Shown in pieces: positions 42,533 through 51,267 of a DNA stretch of 64,000 bases. The notes beneath the pieces are model-generated. The model did no database searches. It was not told where the DNA came from and saw only the letters and a program-made list of their open reading frames with translations. Each line of letters opens with the position of its first letter. Positions within the stretch are counted from its first letter, which is position 1. The stretch is from Sediminibacterium sp. TEGAF015 (lineage in GTDB: Bacteria > Bacteroidota > Bacteroidia > Chitinophagales > Chitinophagaceae). The stretch is from the NCBI RefSeq assembly GCF_025997995.1, contig NZ_AP026683.1, positions 372,501-436,500 on the forward strand. Direction: 5' to 3'. A program made the position numbers and the translations under genes.

Positions 42533-44191
42533 ATGAAGAAGATTCCTTTACTTACGCTAGTGCTTTTTGTTACGTCCTTGCTGCAGGCTCAGTCAGTTAA
42601 GATACCAGCATTTACTGGTTATGCGGTACCTGCAGAAACCGATGAACAGTATTTGTTTTCAGAGAAAAAAGGACTCTCGAACTGGACGGATAGTCGTCAA
42701 ACCATTCATTGGTTTTTTAAAGTGCAGCAAACAGGAGAGCTTGAGTTGAGTTTCCATACAAAGGCAATCAATACGGGTTCAGATATAATTGTTGCTGTTG
42801 CCGGAAAGAAGTTTCCGCTGAAATTAGTGAGTAGTGCGGCATTCAAAAAAATAAAAATCGGGAAAGTTGCCATTACCGATACCGGCTTTTATCAGATTAC
42901 CCTTAGTTGCCAGAAAAAAATCGGGAAGCTAATTGCCAATATACAGTCAATTGAGCTGGAAGGAAAGCCTACAGAAGGTATGCATTTCAATCCTGTTGCC
43001 AGAAGAAATGCCGCATCTGTGCACTTGAAATATCCAACAGAAGATACAGCCAAAATAATTGGATTTTATAATGAATTAATGGTACCGGAAGGTAATGATC
43101 CACTGTATAGTTACTATATGGCCTGCGGATTTAAAAGAGGATACTTTGGAATGCAAGTAAATAGTTTAACGGAAAGAAGAATTATTTTTTCTGTTTGGGA
43201 TGCAGGCAATGAAGCCATTGACCCAAAGAAAGTTCCTGATTCCAATAAAGTAAAGTTATTGGGTAAAGGTGATGGAGTAATCACTAACGAATTTGGAAAT
43301 GAGGGGACTGGTGGTCACAGTCATTTTGTGTATCCATGGAAAGCAGGAGAAAAATACCAATTTTTGGTTACGGCTTTAACAGACTCAGCTAAATCGAGTA
43401 CCATTTACAGTGGGTATTTTTTTATGCCTGAGACAGGGCGTTGGAAATTGATAGCCAGTTTTAGTGCTCCTAAGGATGGAAATTATCTTCAGAATTTGTA
43501 TTCCTTTAGTGAAAATTTCTGGGGGGTAAATGGCCAGCTGGAAAGAAAAGTATATATAGGAAATCAATGGATCCAGAAAGCCAATGGCAGATGGGAAGAA
43601 ATACTGACGGGTAAATTTTCTTATGATGCAACTGGAAGGTCAGGCCATCGGATTGATTATGGGGCAGGAGTAGAAGGCAAGCAATTTTATCTATCGCATG
43701 GCGGATTTAAACCATCGAATATTTCTTATGGCAATACTATTTTCAGACAGGCTTCCGGAATAAGGCCACAAGTGGATCTAAATAAAAATCATGATTCATT
43801 GGCGCAGGCATTATTGGATGATGGTATTATAAAAATGGCGGTAAAAAATAAACAGATTGATACAACTGGCAGTGTTTCGGATATCTATTACCATATTGTG
43901 CAGCAGGGTACAGGTAAAAATATTAAAGTCACGGATACGGTAACAGTCTACTATAAAGGGAGCTTACTTTCCAATGGCAATATTTTTGATCAAACGAAAG
44001 AAAAGCCTGCGACTTTCCCCTTAAATCGCTTGATAAAAGGCTGGCAGTTGGCAGTTCCCAAAATTAATGTAGGAGGAAAAATTACCATCTATATACCTTC
44101 GGGACAAGCGTATGGAATTAGAACTAGAAGCAAGGATATTCCAGTAAACAGTGTACTTGTTTTTGACATAGAAGTGCTGGAAGCACGATAA
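42533..44191 (+). CDS. DUF5077/DUF3472 protein fused to an FKBP-type prolyl isomerase
   Basis: This 552-residue protein has a signal peptide (about residues 1-20). Residues about 25-140 resemble DUF5077, residues about 170-430 the DUF3472 domain (GHSHFVYPWKAGEKYQFLV), and the C-terminal 105 residues are an FKBP-type peptidyl-prolyl isomerase (DTVTVYYKGSL, FDQTKE, GGKITIYIPSGQAYG). I start at ATG 42533, because a longer frame covers the end of mgtE. The domains suggest a periplasmic protein that binds a carbohydrate or peptide surface and helps folding. Function is not known. Confidence 0.8.
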   Translation: MKKIPLLTLVLFVTSLLQAQSVKIPAFTGYAVPAETDEQYLFSEKKGLSNWTDSRQTIHWFFKVQQTGELELSFHTKAINTGSDIIVAVAGKKFPLKLVSSAAFKKIKIGKVAITDTGFYQITLSCQKKIGKLIANIQSIELEGKPTEGMHFNPVARRNAASVHLKYPTEDTAKIIGFYNELMVPEGNDPLYSYYMACGFKRGYFGMQVNSLTERRIIFSVWDAGNEAIDPKKVPDSNKVKLLGKGDGVITNEFGNEGTGGHSHFVYPWKAGEKYQFLVTALTDSAKSSTIYSGYFFMPETGRWKLIASFSAPKDGNYLQNLYSFSENFWGVNGQLERKVYIGNQWIQKANGRWEEILTGKFSYDATGRSGHRIDYGAGVEGKQFYLSHGGFKPSNISYGNTIFRQASGIRPQVDLNKNHDSLAQALLDDGIIKMAVKNKQIDTTGSVSDIYYHIVQQGTGKNIKVTDTVTVYYKGSLLSNGNIFDQTKEKPATFPLNRLIKGWQLAVPKINVGGKITIYIPSGQAYGIRTRSKDIPVNSVLVFDIEVLEAR

Positions 44192-44234
44192 TTTGTTTAA
44201 CTTAACAATTCAAACTATCCAATATTCTTTACTT

Positions 44235-45749
44235 ATGAAAAAACTATTCGTAGGATTTTGTATGCTGGCTCAGTTCAATGCACTGAATGCTCAACGCTCC
44301 ATTGCACCAGTAGAAACGGCTACTACCAATATGCAGTCCACACCTGCTGGAGTTACCGTAGTAACAACCCGTCATTCAATGATGATTGCTGGCAAGAAAA
44401 TTGACTATGCAGCACATACTGGATACCTGCATTTGAAAAATGATACAGGCAAGCTGATTGCTAAAGTATTTTTCACTTATTATCAAAAACAAGGGGATGA
44501 TATTGCAAAGCGACCCGTTACTTTTGCTTTTAACGGAGGCCCGGGATCTTCTTCCGTGTGGTTGCATATGGGAGGTTTAGGACCCAAAAGGGTGCAATTT
44601 AATGATGATGGCTTTTCTCAGGGACCACCCTATACATTTATAAACAACGAGTACTGCTGGCTCGATAAAACGGATCTTGTTTTTATTGATCCGGTATCAA
44701 CAGGTTACAGCAGACCAGCACCAGGGGAGAATCCTAAACAGTTTCACGGATTTAATGAAGATGTCAATGCCATGGGATCTTTTATCCGTCATTTTTTATC
44801 AAGATATGAAAGATGGGGATCTCCCAAATACCTTGCAGGGGAAAGCTACGGTACAACGCGTGCAGCTGGGCTTTCTAAATTTTTGCAGGACAGACACCGG
44901 ATTTATCTGAATGGTATATTTATGATTTCTGCTGTGCTGAATTTTGGTACCAATGATTATTATGTTGGGAATGATTTACCCAGAGCTTTGTACATTCCTT
45001 CCTATACTGCTGCAGCATGGTACCACAAAAAACTAGCACCTGCATTGCAAGCCAATTTGCAGAATGCATTGAAGGAAGCAGAAGCATTTGCCATAGGGCC
45101 ATATGCATCTGCACTGATAAAGGGAGGATGGCTAAGTGAAGCTGAGAAAGACGCCATAGCTGAAAAAATGAGTTACTATACGGGACTTTCCAAGGAATAT
45201 TGTCTCCAGTCCAATCTACGAGTAGAAGAGAGCAGATTCTATAAAGAACTCAGAAGAAAAGACGGACTAGCAATTGGTAGACTGGATGCAAGGTTTACCG
45301 GCCGTGATTTGGATGACGCCGGTGAAGTGAACAGTTTTGATCCTTCTTTTGCTAATATTGACGGACCCTTTACCGCAACAATAAATGATTACTTTCAGCG
45401 TGAACTGAATTTTAAGGAGGAGAACGGCTATAATATTTTTGGGGATGTATATCCATGGAATTATAACAATGTGCAGAATCAGTTTTTAAATGTAGCGGAG
45501 AGTCTTCGGGATGCTATGAGTAAGAACCCTGATTTGAAAGTATATATGGGCGCAGGATACTATGATTTTGCTACTCCGTATTTTACAGCAAGGTATGATA
45601 TTGAACATATGTTTTTGAGACCAGAGCAAAGAAAAAACATTCAGTTTTATTTTTATGAATCCGGTCATATGTATTATATACATAAACCATCTCTGGTTCA
45701 ATTTAAAAAGGATGTGGATGCATTTTTTGAATTTAGTAAAGGGAAATAA
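44235..45749 (+). CDS. Serine carboxypeptidase, peptidase family S10
   Basis: This 504-residue protein has a signal peptide (about residues 1-18) and an alpha/beta hydrolase fold. FNGGPGSSSVWLHMGGLGP is the oxyanion motif, GESYGTTRAAG has the nucleophilic Ser, and the acid and base residues lie near YMGAGYYDFATP and SGHMYYIHKP. It removes C-terminal residues from peptides in the periplasm or outside. The ATG at 44235 is preferred because the signal peptide begins there. Confidence 0.9.
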   Translation: MKKLFVGFCMLAQFNALNAQRSIAPVETATTNMQSTPAGVTVVTTRHSMMIAGKKIDYAAHTGYLHLKNDTGKLIAKVFFTYYQKQGDDIAKRPVTFAFNGGPGSSSVWLHMGGLGPKRVQFNDDGFSQGPPYTFINNEYCWLDKTDLVFIDPVSTGYSRPAPGENPKQFHGFNEDVNAMGSFIRHFLSRYERWGSPKYLAGESYGTTRAAGLSKFLQDRHRIYLNGIFMISAVLNFGTNDYYVGNDLPRALYIPSYTAAAWYHKKLAPALQANLQNALKEAEAFAIGPYASALIKGGWLSEAEKDAIAEKMSYYTGLSKEYCLQSNLRVEESRFYKELRRKDGLAIGRLDARFTGRDLDDAGEVNSFDPSFANIDGPFTATINDYFQRELNFKEENGYNIFGDVYPWNYNNVQNQFLNVAESLRDAMSKNPDLKVYMGAGYYDFATPYFTARYDIEHMFLRPEQRKNIQFYFYESGHMYYIHKPSLVQFKKDVDAFFEFSKGK

Positions 45750-45755
45750 TGAGTT

Positions 45756-46349
45756 ATGCTTATTGATACAGATACTTTATTAGCTTATGGTGCCACTCCT
45801 AAAAAATGGTATAAAGGAGAACAGATTTTTGCCCAGGAAAATGAAGCGAGGTATTTTCATCAGATTGATGTGGGTTCTGTTAAAATGACAAGTTTAACGA
45901 ATGACGGAAAAGAATTTATTCAGGGCGTTTTTCATGAAGGTCACAGTTTTGGTGAGCCGGCTTTGTGGTTGCAAAAGCCTTATCCTGCAAGTGCCTATGC
46001 CATAACGGATTCATTGATTTACAGATTAACAAGAGAAAAGTTTTTACACTTATTAGACGACCATCCTCCACTTTTTAAGCGTTTATTTGCGATCTTTGCA
46101 GAAAGGTTATACTGTAAAACACTTACGGCCAATATTCTTGTCAACAATTCCCCGGAAGAGAAATTAGTTGCTTTTTTACTTAAAATAAAGAATGAAAATA
46201 AATTAATTGAAAATGGTCTGGTTCCTTTTACTAGACAACAGTTGGCAGATTTTACAGGCTTAAGGGTAGAAACAGTTATCCGTACTTTGGTAAAACTCTC
46301 TGAGAGTAATAAAGTTAAAATTATTGATCATAAATTGTATTTCCGATGA
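45756..46349 (+). CDS. Crp/Fnr family regulator, FNR/NnrR-like
   Basis: This 197-residue protein has a sensor domain with VFHEGHSFGEPALWLQK, as in the NnrR/DNR group, and a C-terminal HTH with GLRVETVIRTL. Glu172 and Arg176 are placed as in FNR, which reads TTGAT half-sites. Only one cysteine (C120) is present, so an Fe-S cluster is not expected; a haem sensing nitric oxide is plausible. It overlaps the following membrane protein gene by 4 bp. The FNR-like boxes at 47558 and 54868 are its likely targets. Confidence 0.85.
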   Translation: MLIDTDTLLAYGATPKKWYKGEQIFAQENEARYFHQIDVGSVKMTSLTNDGKEFIQGVFHEGHSFGEPALWLQKPYPASAYAITDSLIYRLTREKFLHLLDDHPPLFKRLFAIFAERLYCKTLTANILVNNSPEEKLVAFLLKIKNENKLIENGLVPFTRQQLADFTGLRVETVIRTLVKLSESNKVKIIDHKLYFR

Positions 46350-47560
46350 ATCCCAAACGCTTGTTAACACTAGGTTTGCTCAGTTTAGTTGTAGTGGCAT
46401 TACTTGGTGTAATCATGCGATATAAAATAGGATTCTCACTTCCGATAGTCAATCAGAAACATTTACAACTTGCCCATTCCGGGTTCGCTTTTTCCGGATT
46501 GATTACCCATTTTATCTTGACTTTTATTTTGATTAAAATTTATGATTCACTACAAGTTACTCAAGTTAAATGGTTGATTCGTACAATTTACGTCAACTTG
46601 TTTTTTTCTTATTTAGCCTGCCTAGGATTTATTTGGCAAGGATTTAGCTTTTTTGCAGTAACTGCACAGATGATTAGCTTTTTAGCCGTTCTGGTTTTTG
46701 TGGTTTTAGGAATATTTACATGGGCTAAAAAAGAAGGACCTGCGATGCAATGGTTTAAAATGGGCGGATTTTTATTTCTTCTTTCTATGCTTGCTCATTT
46801 ATGGCTGATTGAAATGTGGATTACGGGTAATAAAACGCAGTTTACTTATCTGGCAGCTACTTATTGGTTTTTGCATTTTCAATATAATGGATGGTTTTTC
46901 TTTGTATGTATGGGGTTACTGATGAGCTGGATGCACAAGCAGGATCTTTCATTTCATAATCATGGTCTTGTTTTCAAAGCTTTTGCTTTTAGTGTTATTC
47001 CTGCTTATGGATTGTCGGTTTTATGGTTACATCTTCCAGTTTGGTTGTATGTGCTGATTGTACTGTCTGCCCTTATTCAATGCATAGGGCTTATTTATTT
47101 AGTCAGACAATTTTTTTCTGCCAGTCTTAAGAAAGTACTAATACAGAAACCGTTGTTATTTTTTGTGGGATCCTTGTCCATATTGGCATTGGTAGTGAAA
47201 ATTGCATTACAAGCCGGCTCTACCATTCCCAGTATTAGTAAACTGGCTTTTGGATTCAGACCAATTGTGATTGCTTATTTACACCTTGTTTTGCTAGCTT
47301 TTACCTTACTATTCTTACTGGCTTATCTGATTGATCAACCCTATTTTTTATTGAACCGAAAAACCGTTATTGCGCTAAAATTCTTTGCGGTGATGGTTTT
47401 TATGAATGAGTTTTTCCTAGGTATTCAGGGGATTGCTTCTTTGAGTTATACCGTAGTTCCTTATATTAATGAAATGCTTTTTGGGGTTGCATTGCTTCTT
47501 TTTTTATCAGCCCTTGCTTTCATACGTTTTTCGTATACCAGAAACACTGTCTCTTTGTGA
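46346..47560 (+). CDS. Twelve-helix membrane protein of unknown function, possible haem protein
   Basis: This 404-residue protein has twelve predicted membrane helices, the number in subunit I of haem-copper oxidases and nitric oxide reductases. Histidines lie in helices 2 (LAHSGFAFSGLITH), 5 (LAHLWLIE), 6 (FLHFQYNGWF) and 10 (IAYLHLVLLAF), but the usual HH pair of helix 7 is absent. It may belong to the nos-linked haem-protein families of Bacteroidota. It begins at the 3' end of the Crp/Fnr gene (4-bp overlap), so both are coexpressed. Confidence 0.65.
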   Translation: MNPKRLLTLGLLSLVVVALLGVIMRYKIGFSLPIVNQKHLQLAHSGFAFSGLITHFILTFILIKIYDSLQVTQVKWLIRTIYVNLFFSYLACLGFIWQGFSFFAVTAQMISFLAVLVFVVLGIFTWAKKEGPAMQWFKMGGFLFLLSMLAHLWLIEMWITGNKTQFTYLAATYWFLHFQYNGWFFFVCMGLLMSWMHKQDLSFHNHGLVFKAFAFSVIPAYGLSVLWLHLPVWLYVLIVLSALIQCIGLIYLVRQFFSASLKKVLIQKPLLFFVGSLSILALVVKIALQAGSTIPSISKLAFGFRPIVIAYLHLVLLAFTLLFLLAYLIDQPYFLLNRKTVIALKFFAVMVFMNEFFLGIQGIASLSYTVVPYINEMLFGVALLLFLSALAFIRFSYTRNTVSL

Positions 47561-47600
47561 TTGTAATCATAAAAAAATTATATATCAAAGCTGACCTTTA
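47558..47600 (+). promoter_or_regulatory. FNR-like box and promoter of the fasciclin gene
   Basis: TGATTGTAATCA (47558-47569) is an inverted repeat with TGAT half-sites and a TGTA centre. GACCTTTA (47593-47600) is a weak -7 candidate centred 33 bp downstream. The fasciclin ATG is 52 bp after the box. The same TGTA centre occurs in the box of the nos operon at 54868. Confidence 0.6.
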
Positions 47601-47621
47601 AGCAAATAAATCTTAACGGTC

Positions 47622-48173
47622 ATGAAAACAAAATCGATTCTCTATTCTTGCTTATTTATTTTATTAGGAGCAAGTTGCGCAAGTGAAAACGCAGAAGCTC
47701 CTGCTGAAGCTGCAAGTTCAGAACAAACACCTGTAGGGCAGTCTGGTGTTAAGGATGAAACATCCAGTCCTAATATTGTTCAAGTAGCAGTAGGTAGTAA
47801 AGATCACAGTACGCTTGTTGCTGCTGTAAAAGCGGCCAGTCTGGTGGATGCCTTAAGTAATGCAGGACCGTTCACTGTTTTTGCTCCAACCAATGCTGCA
47901 TTTGAAAAATTACCTGCAGGTACGGTTGAAGGTCTATTGAAGCCGGAAAAAAAGTCTGATTTAAAGAACATCCTGGAGTATCATACTTATGTAGGCGTTT
48001 TAAAAACAGAATACATGCAGGATGGTCAGGAATTTGAGCAAGTAAATGGAGGCAAGGTAAAAATTACCAAAAAAGGGGATAAGGTATTGGTAAATGGCTC
48101 CGAAATTGTTGCCTCAATTATTACTTCCAATGGAATTATACACGTAATTAACGATGTATTATTACCTAAATAA
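47622..48173 (+). CDS. Fasciclin-domain lipoprotein
   Basis: This 183-residue protein has a lipoprotein signal peptide ending at LGASC. An acidic, Ala-rich linker follows, then one complete fasciclin (FAS1) domain with GPFTVFAPTNAAFEKLPAGT, ILEYHTYVG and the final NGIIHVINDVLLP. FAS1 proteins mediate adhesion or, in denitrifying Bacteroidota, stand near nos genes. Its place after an FNR-like box and beside the nos operon suggests it belongs to that response. Its stop is 1 bp from the stop of the convergent truncated haemoglobin gene. Confidence 0.87.
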   Translation: MKTKSILYSCLFILLGASCASENAEAPAEAASSEQTPVGQSGVKDETSSPNIVQVAVGSKDHSTLVAAVKAASLVDALSNAGPFTVFAPTNAAFEKLPAGTVEGLLKPEKKSDLKNILEYHTYVGVLKTEYMQDGQEFEQVNGGKVKITKKGDKVLVNGSEIVASIITSNGIIHVINDVLLPK

Positions 48174-48545
48174 TTAACTGAACATTTTTATTTGCATTAC
48201 AGTAGCAATGCTGGTTGCTCTTTGTTTAGCCAGTTCCGCTTTCTCTCCCTCAAATAGCTGGTCTACTGTTTCTGTAAACAATATTATCCATTTTTGAAAA
48301 TGCTCCATCTTCATGGGGCATTTTTTTTGAATATCCTTGTGCTTGGCCATAGGGTTCCCGTCGTAGCTTCCTGTATAGAAGAGTATGTTTTCCCAGAAAT
48401 CATACATGACTGGTAAATGTTTTTCCCAGTTTACGGGTACAATTTCTGTGAAGAAAAATGAAATAGAGGGTTCTTTTAAAACCTTTTCATAAAAGCTTTT
48501 CACTAATATTTCAATATCCCCTCTATTGGTAATGTCTTTTTTCAT
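48174..48545 (-). CDS. Truncated haemoglobin, group III
   Basis: This 123-residue haem protein has the group III pattern: DIEILVKSFYEKV, SFFF, VNWEKHLPVMYDFWEN and the haem-contacting FQKWIILF with a histidine in the preceding MEHF. Such proteins bind O2 or NO and may scavenge NO. It is the last gene of the nos operon, 11 bp after nosY. Confidence 0.85.
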   Translation of the reverse strand: MKKDITNRGDIEILVKSFYEKVLKEPSISFFFTEIVPVNWEKHLPVMYDFWENILFYTGSYDGNPMAKHKDIQKKCPMKMEHFQKWIILFTETVDQLFEGEKAELAKQRATSIATVMQIKMFS

Positions 48546-48556
48546 AGCGATAAATT

Positions 48557-49324
48557 TTAGAGGTCTTTTCGATTAAATTTTTTCAATGATATAATCAATG
48601 GCAATACAATCCATCCCATCAAAAGCATAAATGAAATCATCATGCCATTTGTGTTGCCAAAAAACTCATTGAATATAGCACCAGTATATCCTAATAATGC
48701 TGCAGAATCCAATTGCAGCAACATTAAAATTCTGGATAGGTCAATGGGGCTTAAGGCTGTTAGGGCTACCATTGGTTTTTCAATTGGATAGTCTGATAAT
48801 TGAAACATTAGAAACAATAGAATGCCATCAAATAGTAAAGCAAAATAAATCCAAAGTATGATGGTAAGCCCTATACCTTTTGCCTTATCCTTATATATGA
48901 TGGTACATAGCATTGCTAGCGCAACGAAAATGACAGTGATGATAATTCCAATGGCCAACATTAGTATTGACTGGCTAAAATCGCTGTATAGTAAAAGGGG
49001 GACGCCGGCACCTAGAATAAAAGCAAGTACCATACTCCCTGACAGTCCTCCGAATAAACTTAACCAGATCTCTTTTCTTTTGATTGGATGACTGATCAGT
49101 AGTTCAATAAATTCGGCGCTATTGTATATATAGATGGCTGCAAATAATATAGATACCAACGGCACAGTCAATAAAATCAGATTGAGTAAGGTTAAAATAC
49201 CTTTAGCACTATTATCCTCCAGTGTAAATGAAGACCAACCAATTACTGCCAGCATGATGGTATAAGCAATAACAAATTTGTTTTTGAGAATATCCAGTAA
49301 GATATATTTCAGAATTCTATTCAT
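48557..49324 (-). CDS. nosY: NosY, ABC transporter permease for nitrous oxide reductase maturation
   Basis: This 255-residue protein has six hydrophobic segments and the form of ABC-2 permeases. With NosF and NosD it feeds copper or sulfur to the CuZ site of NosZ in the periplasm. Its start overlaps the nosF end by 8 bp, so translation is coupled. The SAEFIELLISHPIKRKEIW stretch is typical of NosY. Confidence 0.88.
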   Translation of the reverse strand: MNRILKYILLDILKNKFVIAYTIMLAVIGWSSFTLEDNSAKGILTLLNLILLTVPLVSILFAAIYIYNSAEFIELLISHPIKRKEIWLSLFGGLSGSMVLAFILGAGVPLLLYSDFSQSILMLAIGIIITVIFVALAMLCTIIYKDKAKGIGLTIILWIYFALLFDGILLFLMFQLSDYPIEKPMVALTALSPIDLSRILMLLQLDSAALLGYTGAIFNEFFGNTNGMMISFMLLMGWIVLPLIISLKKFNRKDL

Positions 49325-50030
49325 TGATTTTGCTTTTTAAAATGCTTAGTATGGCTTCTGATATATTTGTACTTCCAGTAGATGACTTCAACTCATCAAC
49401 AGACTGATGGAATGCTACTTTTCCCTCTTGCATGAAAATGATTTCTGAGACCATATTGTCTAGTTCACTAAGCAGGTGAGAAGTGATGATGATCAATTTC
49501 CCATTCTTCCTTTCGGCAATAATTTTTTCTTTCAGTATTTCAGCGGAAATGGGATCTAGACCTGCAGTAGGTTCATCTAGTATCAGTATGGGAGGATTGA
49601 ACATAAAAGCCAATACAGCACTTACTTTTTGCATTGTACCACCGCTCAGGGTTCCCATTTTTTTATCTAAAAGTTCCTCCATTCCAAATGACTGATATAG
49701 GGATAAGTCAAGATTTTCATTGGTATTTCTGATGGATTGCACCATTTCAATAATCTGGCCAATTGTCATATTTTGAGGATAGCGACCAATTTGAGGCATA
49801 TATCCAATCATCTTTTTATAGGTAATTCCCTTTGTAATTAGTTGACCATTTATGTTTACTTCCCCTTTGTCGGCCATTACCATACTAAGGATAATTTTAA
49901 TCAATGTGGTTTTCCCACAACCATTTGGGCCAATCAGCGCAATACACTGGCCTCTGTTTAAATTAAGATCAATACCTCTTAATACCGACAGTTTGCCAAA
50001 TGATTTTGATATGTCTTTTATTTCTATCAT
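49317..50030 (-). CDS. nosF: NosF, ABC transporter ATPase for nitrous oxide reductase maturation
   Basis: This 237-residue ATPase has the Walker A GPNGCGKTTLIK, the signature LSGGTMQKVSAV, the Walker B ILILDEPTAGLDP and the H-loop histidine in IITSHLLSELD. It powers the NosDFY complex. It overlaps nosD by 4 bp and nosY by 8 bp. Confidence 0.92.
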   Translation of the reverse strand: MIEIKDISKSFGKLSVLRGIDLNLNRGQCIALIGPNGCGKTTLIKIILSMVMADKGEVNINGQLITKGITYKKMIGYMPQIGRYPQNMTIGQIIEMVQSIRNTNENLDLSLYQSFGMEELLDKKMGTLSGGTMQKVSAVLAFMFNPPILILDEPTAGLDPISAEILKEKIIAERKNGKLIIITSHLLSELDNMVSEIIFMQEGKVAFHQSVDELKSSTGSTNISEAILSILKSKINE

Positions 50031-51262
50031 AATTTAAACGCTTTCATCAAAGGACTTTCATCAATAAAATTTTCAGGTGTTAAGCTGGGTATTTTCTTTT
50101 CAGACTGGTCTAGGAGTGAAACAATAAAGCTCCTATATAGTAGCATGCTGGTTGGATTTGACTCAACAATAACAGCATAAAGGCTTAGCGGTCTGTATGG
50201 CACGTCTCCAATTTTATCTTTGTTTATATCGTATCCGGTATACTTGTCCCAGTAATTGTATTTGAATTGGTTTAAAAGCAAGGTTCCATTGGTACTTACA
50301 TCGAATGTGTTTTTGATAAAGTTGTTTTTTTGTATGATATTATCCATGCAATTTGCCTGAATTTTAAGCCCCCAACCATTATTCGTAAATTGATTATTTT
50401 CAACCAAAGTTCTATTACTGCCATCCATAAAAACAGCAGCCGTATTTCTATCGAATGTATTGCCTGTTAAAATACAATCCGAAATTTCTTTAAATAATAT
50501 TCCAAAAGCAGCGTCTCCCCAGTTGTCTGCGAAATGATTGTTCCGCATGGTTATTTTCTTTGAGAACATAACTGCAACCCCTGCTCCATTTTTACTGAAA
50601 TTGTTTGAATAGTAAGCGTCATCGTTGGAATTCATAAAATGCAGACCATAACGGATATTGTTGTATGCTTTGTTTTTCCAGATGGTAGAATTATTTACAA
50701 ATTCAAAGTATATGCCATCTCGGCATCCACTAATGCTATTGCCGATTATCTGGAGACTATCGCTTTTCCAACAGTGTATGCCATTCCCAATTGTCTGTTC
50801 TTCTTTCCCAAAAGAAATAATCCGATTGTTTTTAATCACACATTTTTTACTGAACTGAATATAAATGCCGAAAAAATTATCATACAAATTATTATTGATA
50901 ATCTTTACATTCTCGGATTCATACACTTTAATACCGCCGGGGTCATCCAATGTGGCATAACCTGAATGTTGAATCCTGAATCCACTGATAGTTACATTGC
51001 TGGCTTTAACGGACAAGACTTCAAATTTTCTATCACCATCAATGATGGGAAGATTGATTCCGATTAAAGTAATAGATTTATCAATTAGAATATTTCCTTC
51101 CTTATAAAGGCCTTTAAATACAATAATAGTGTCGCTTTTTTTTGCATCAGCGATAGCTTGCTTAATTTTTTTGTATTTCTTATCTTGGCCTACGTGTAGT
51201 TTAGTCGCATTCCCTGTAATGCCCGAGAGCAAGAGTAGCAGAAAAATAAATACATACTTCAT
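50027..51262 (-). CDS. nosD: NosD, periplasmic copper-processing protein
   Basis: This 411-residue protein has a signal peptide (about residues 1-19) and a right-handed beta-helix of repeated VxIxNNxL units, as NosD/CASH proteins have. NosD binds the NosFY transporter and passes copper to NosZ with NosL. It starts 5 bp after the membrane-NosL fusion gene. Confidence 0.9.
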   Translation of the reverse strand: MKYVFIFLLLLLSGITGNATKLHVGQDKKYKKIKQAIADAKKSDTIIVFKGLYKEGNILIDKSITLIGINLPIIDGDRKFEVLSVKASNVTISGFRIQHSGYATLDDPGGIKVYESENVKIINNNLYDNFFGIYIQFSKKCVIKNNRIISFGKEEQTIGNGIHCWKSDSLQIIGNSISGCRDGIYFEFVNNSTIWKNKAYNNIRYGLHFMNSNDDAYYSNNFSKNGAGVAVMFSKKITMRNNHFADNWGDAAFGILFKEISDCILTGNTFDRNTAAVFMDGSNRTLVENNQFTNNGWGLKIQANCMDNIIQKNNFIKNTFDVSTNGTLLLNQFKYNYWDKYTGYDINKDKIGDVPYRPLSLYAVIVESNPTSMLLYRSFIVSLLDQSEKKIPSLTPENFIDESPLMKAFKL

Positions 51263-51267
51263 GCTTA

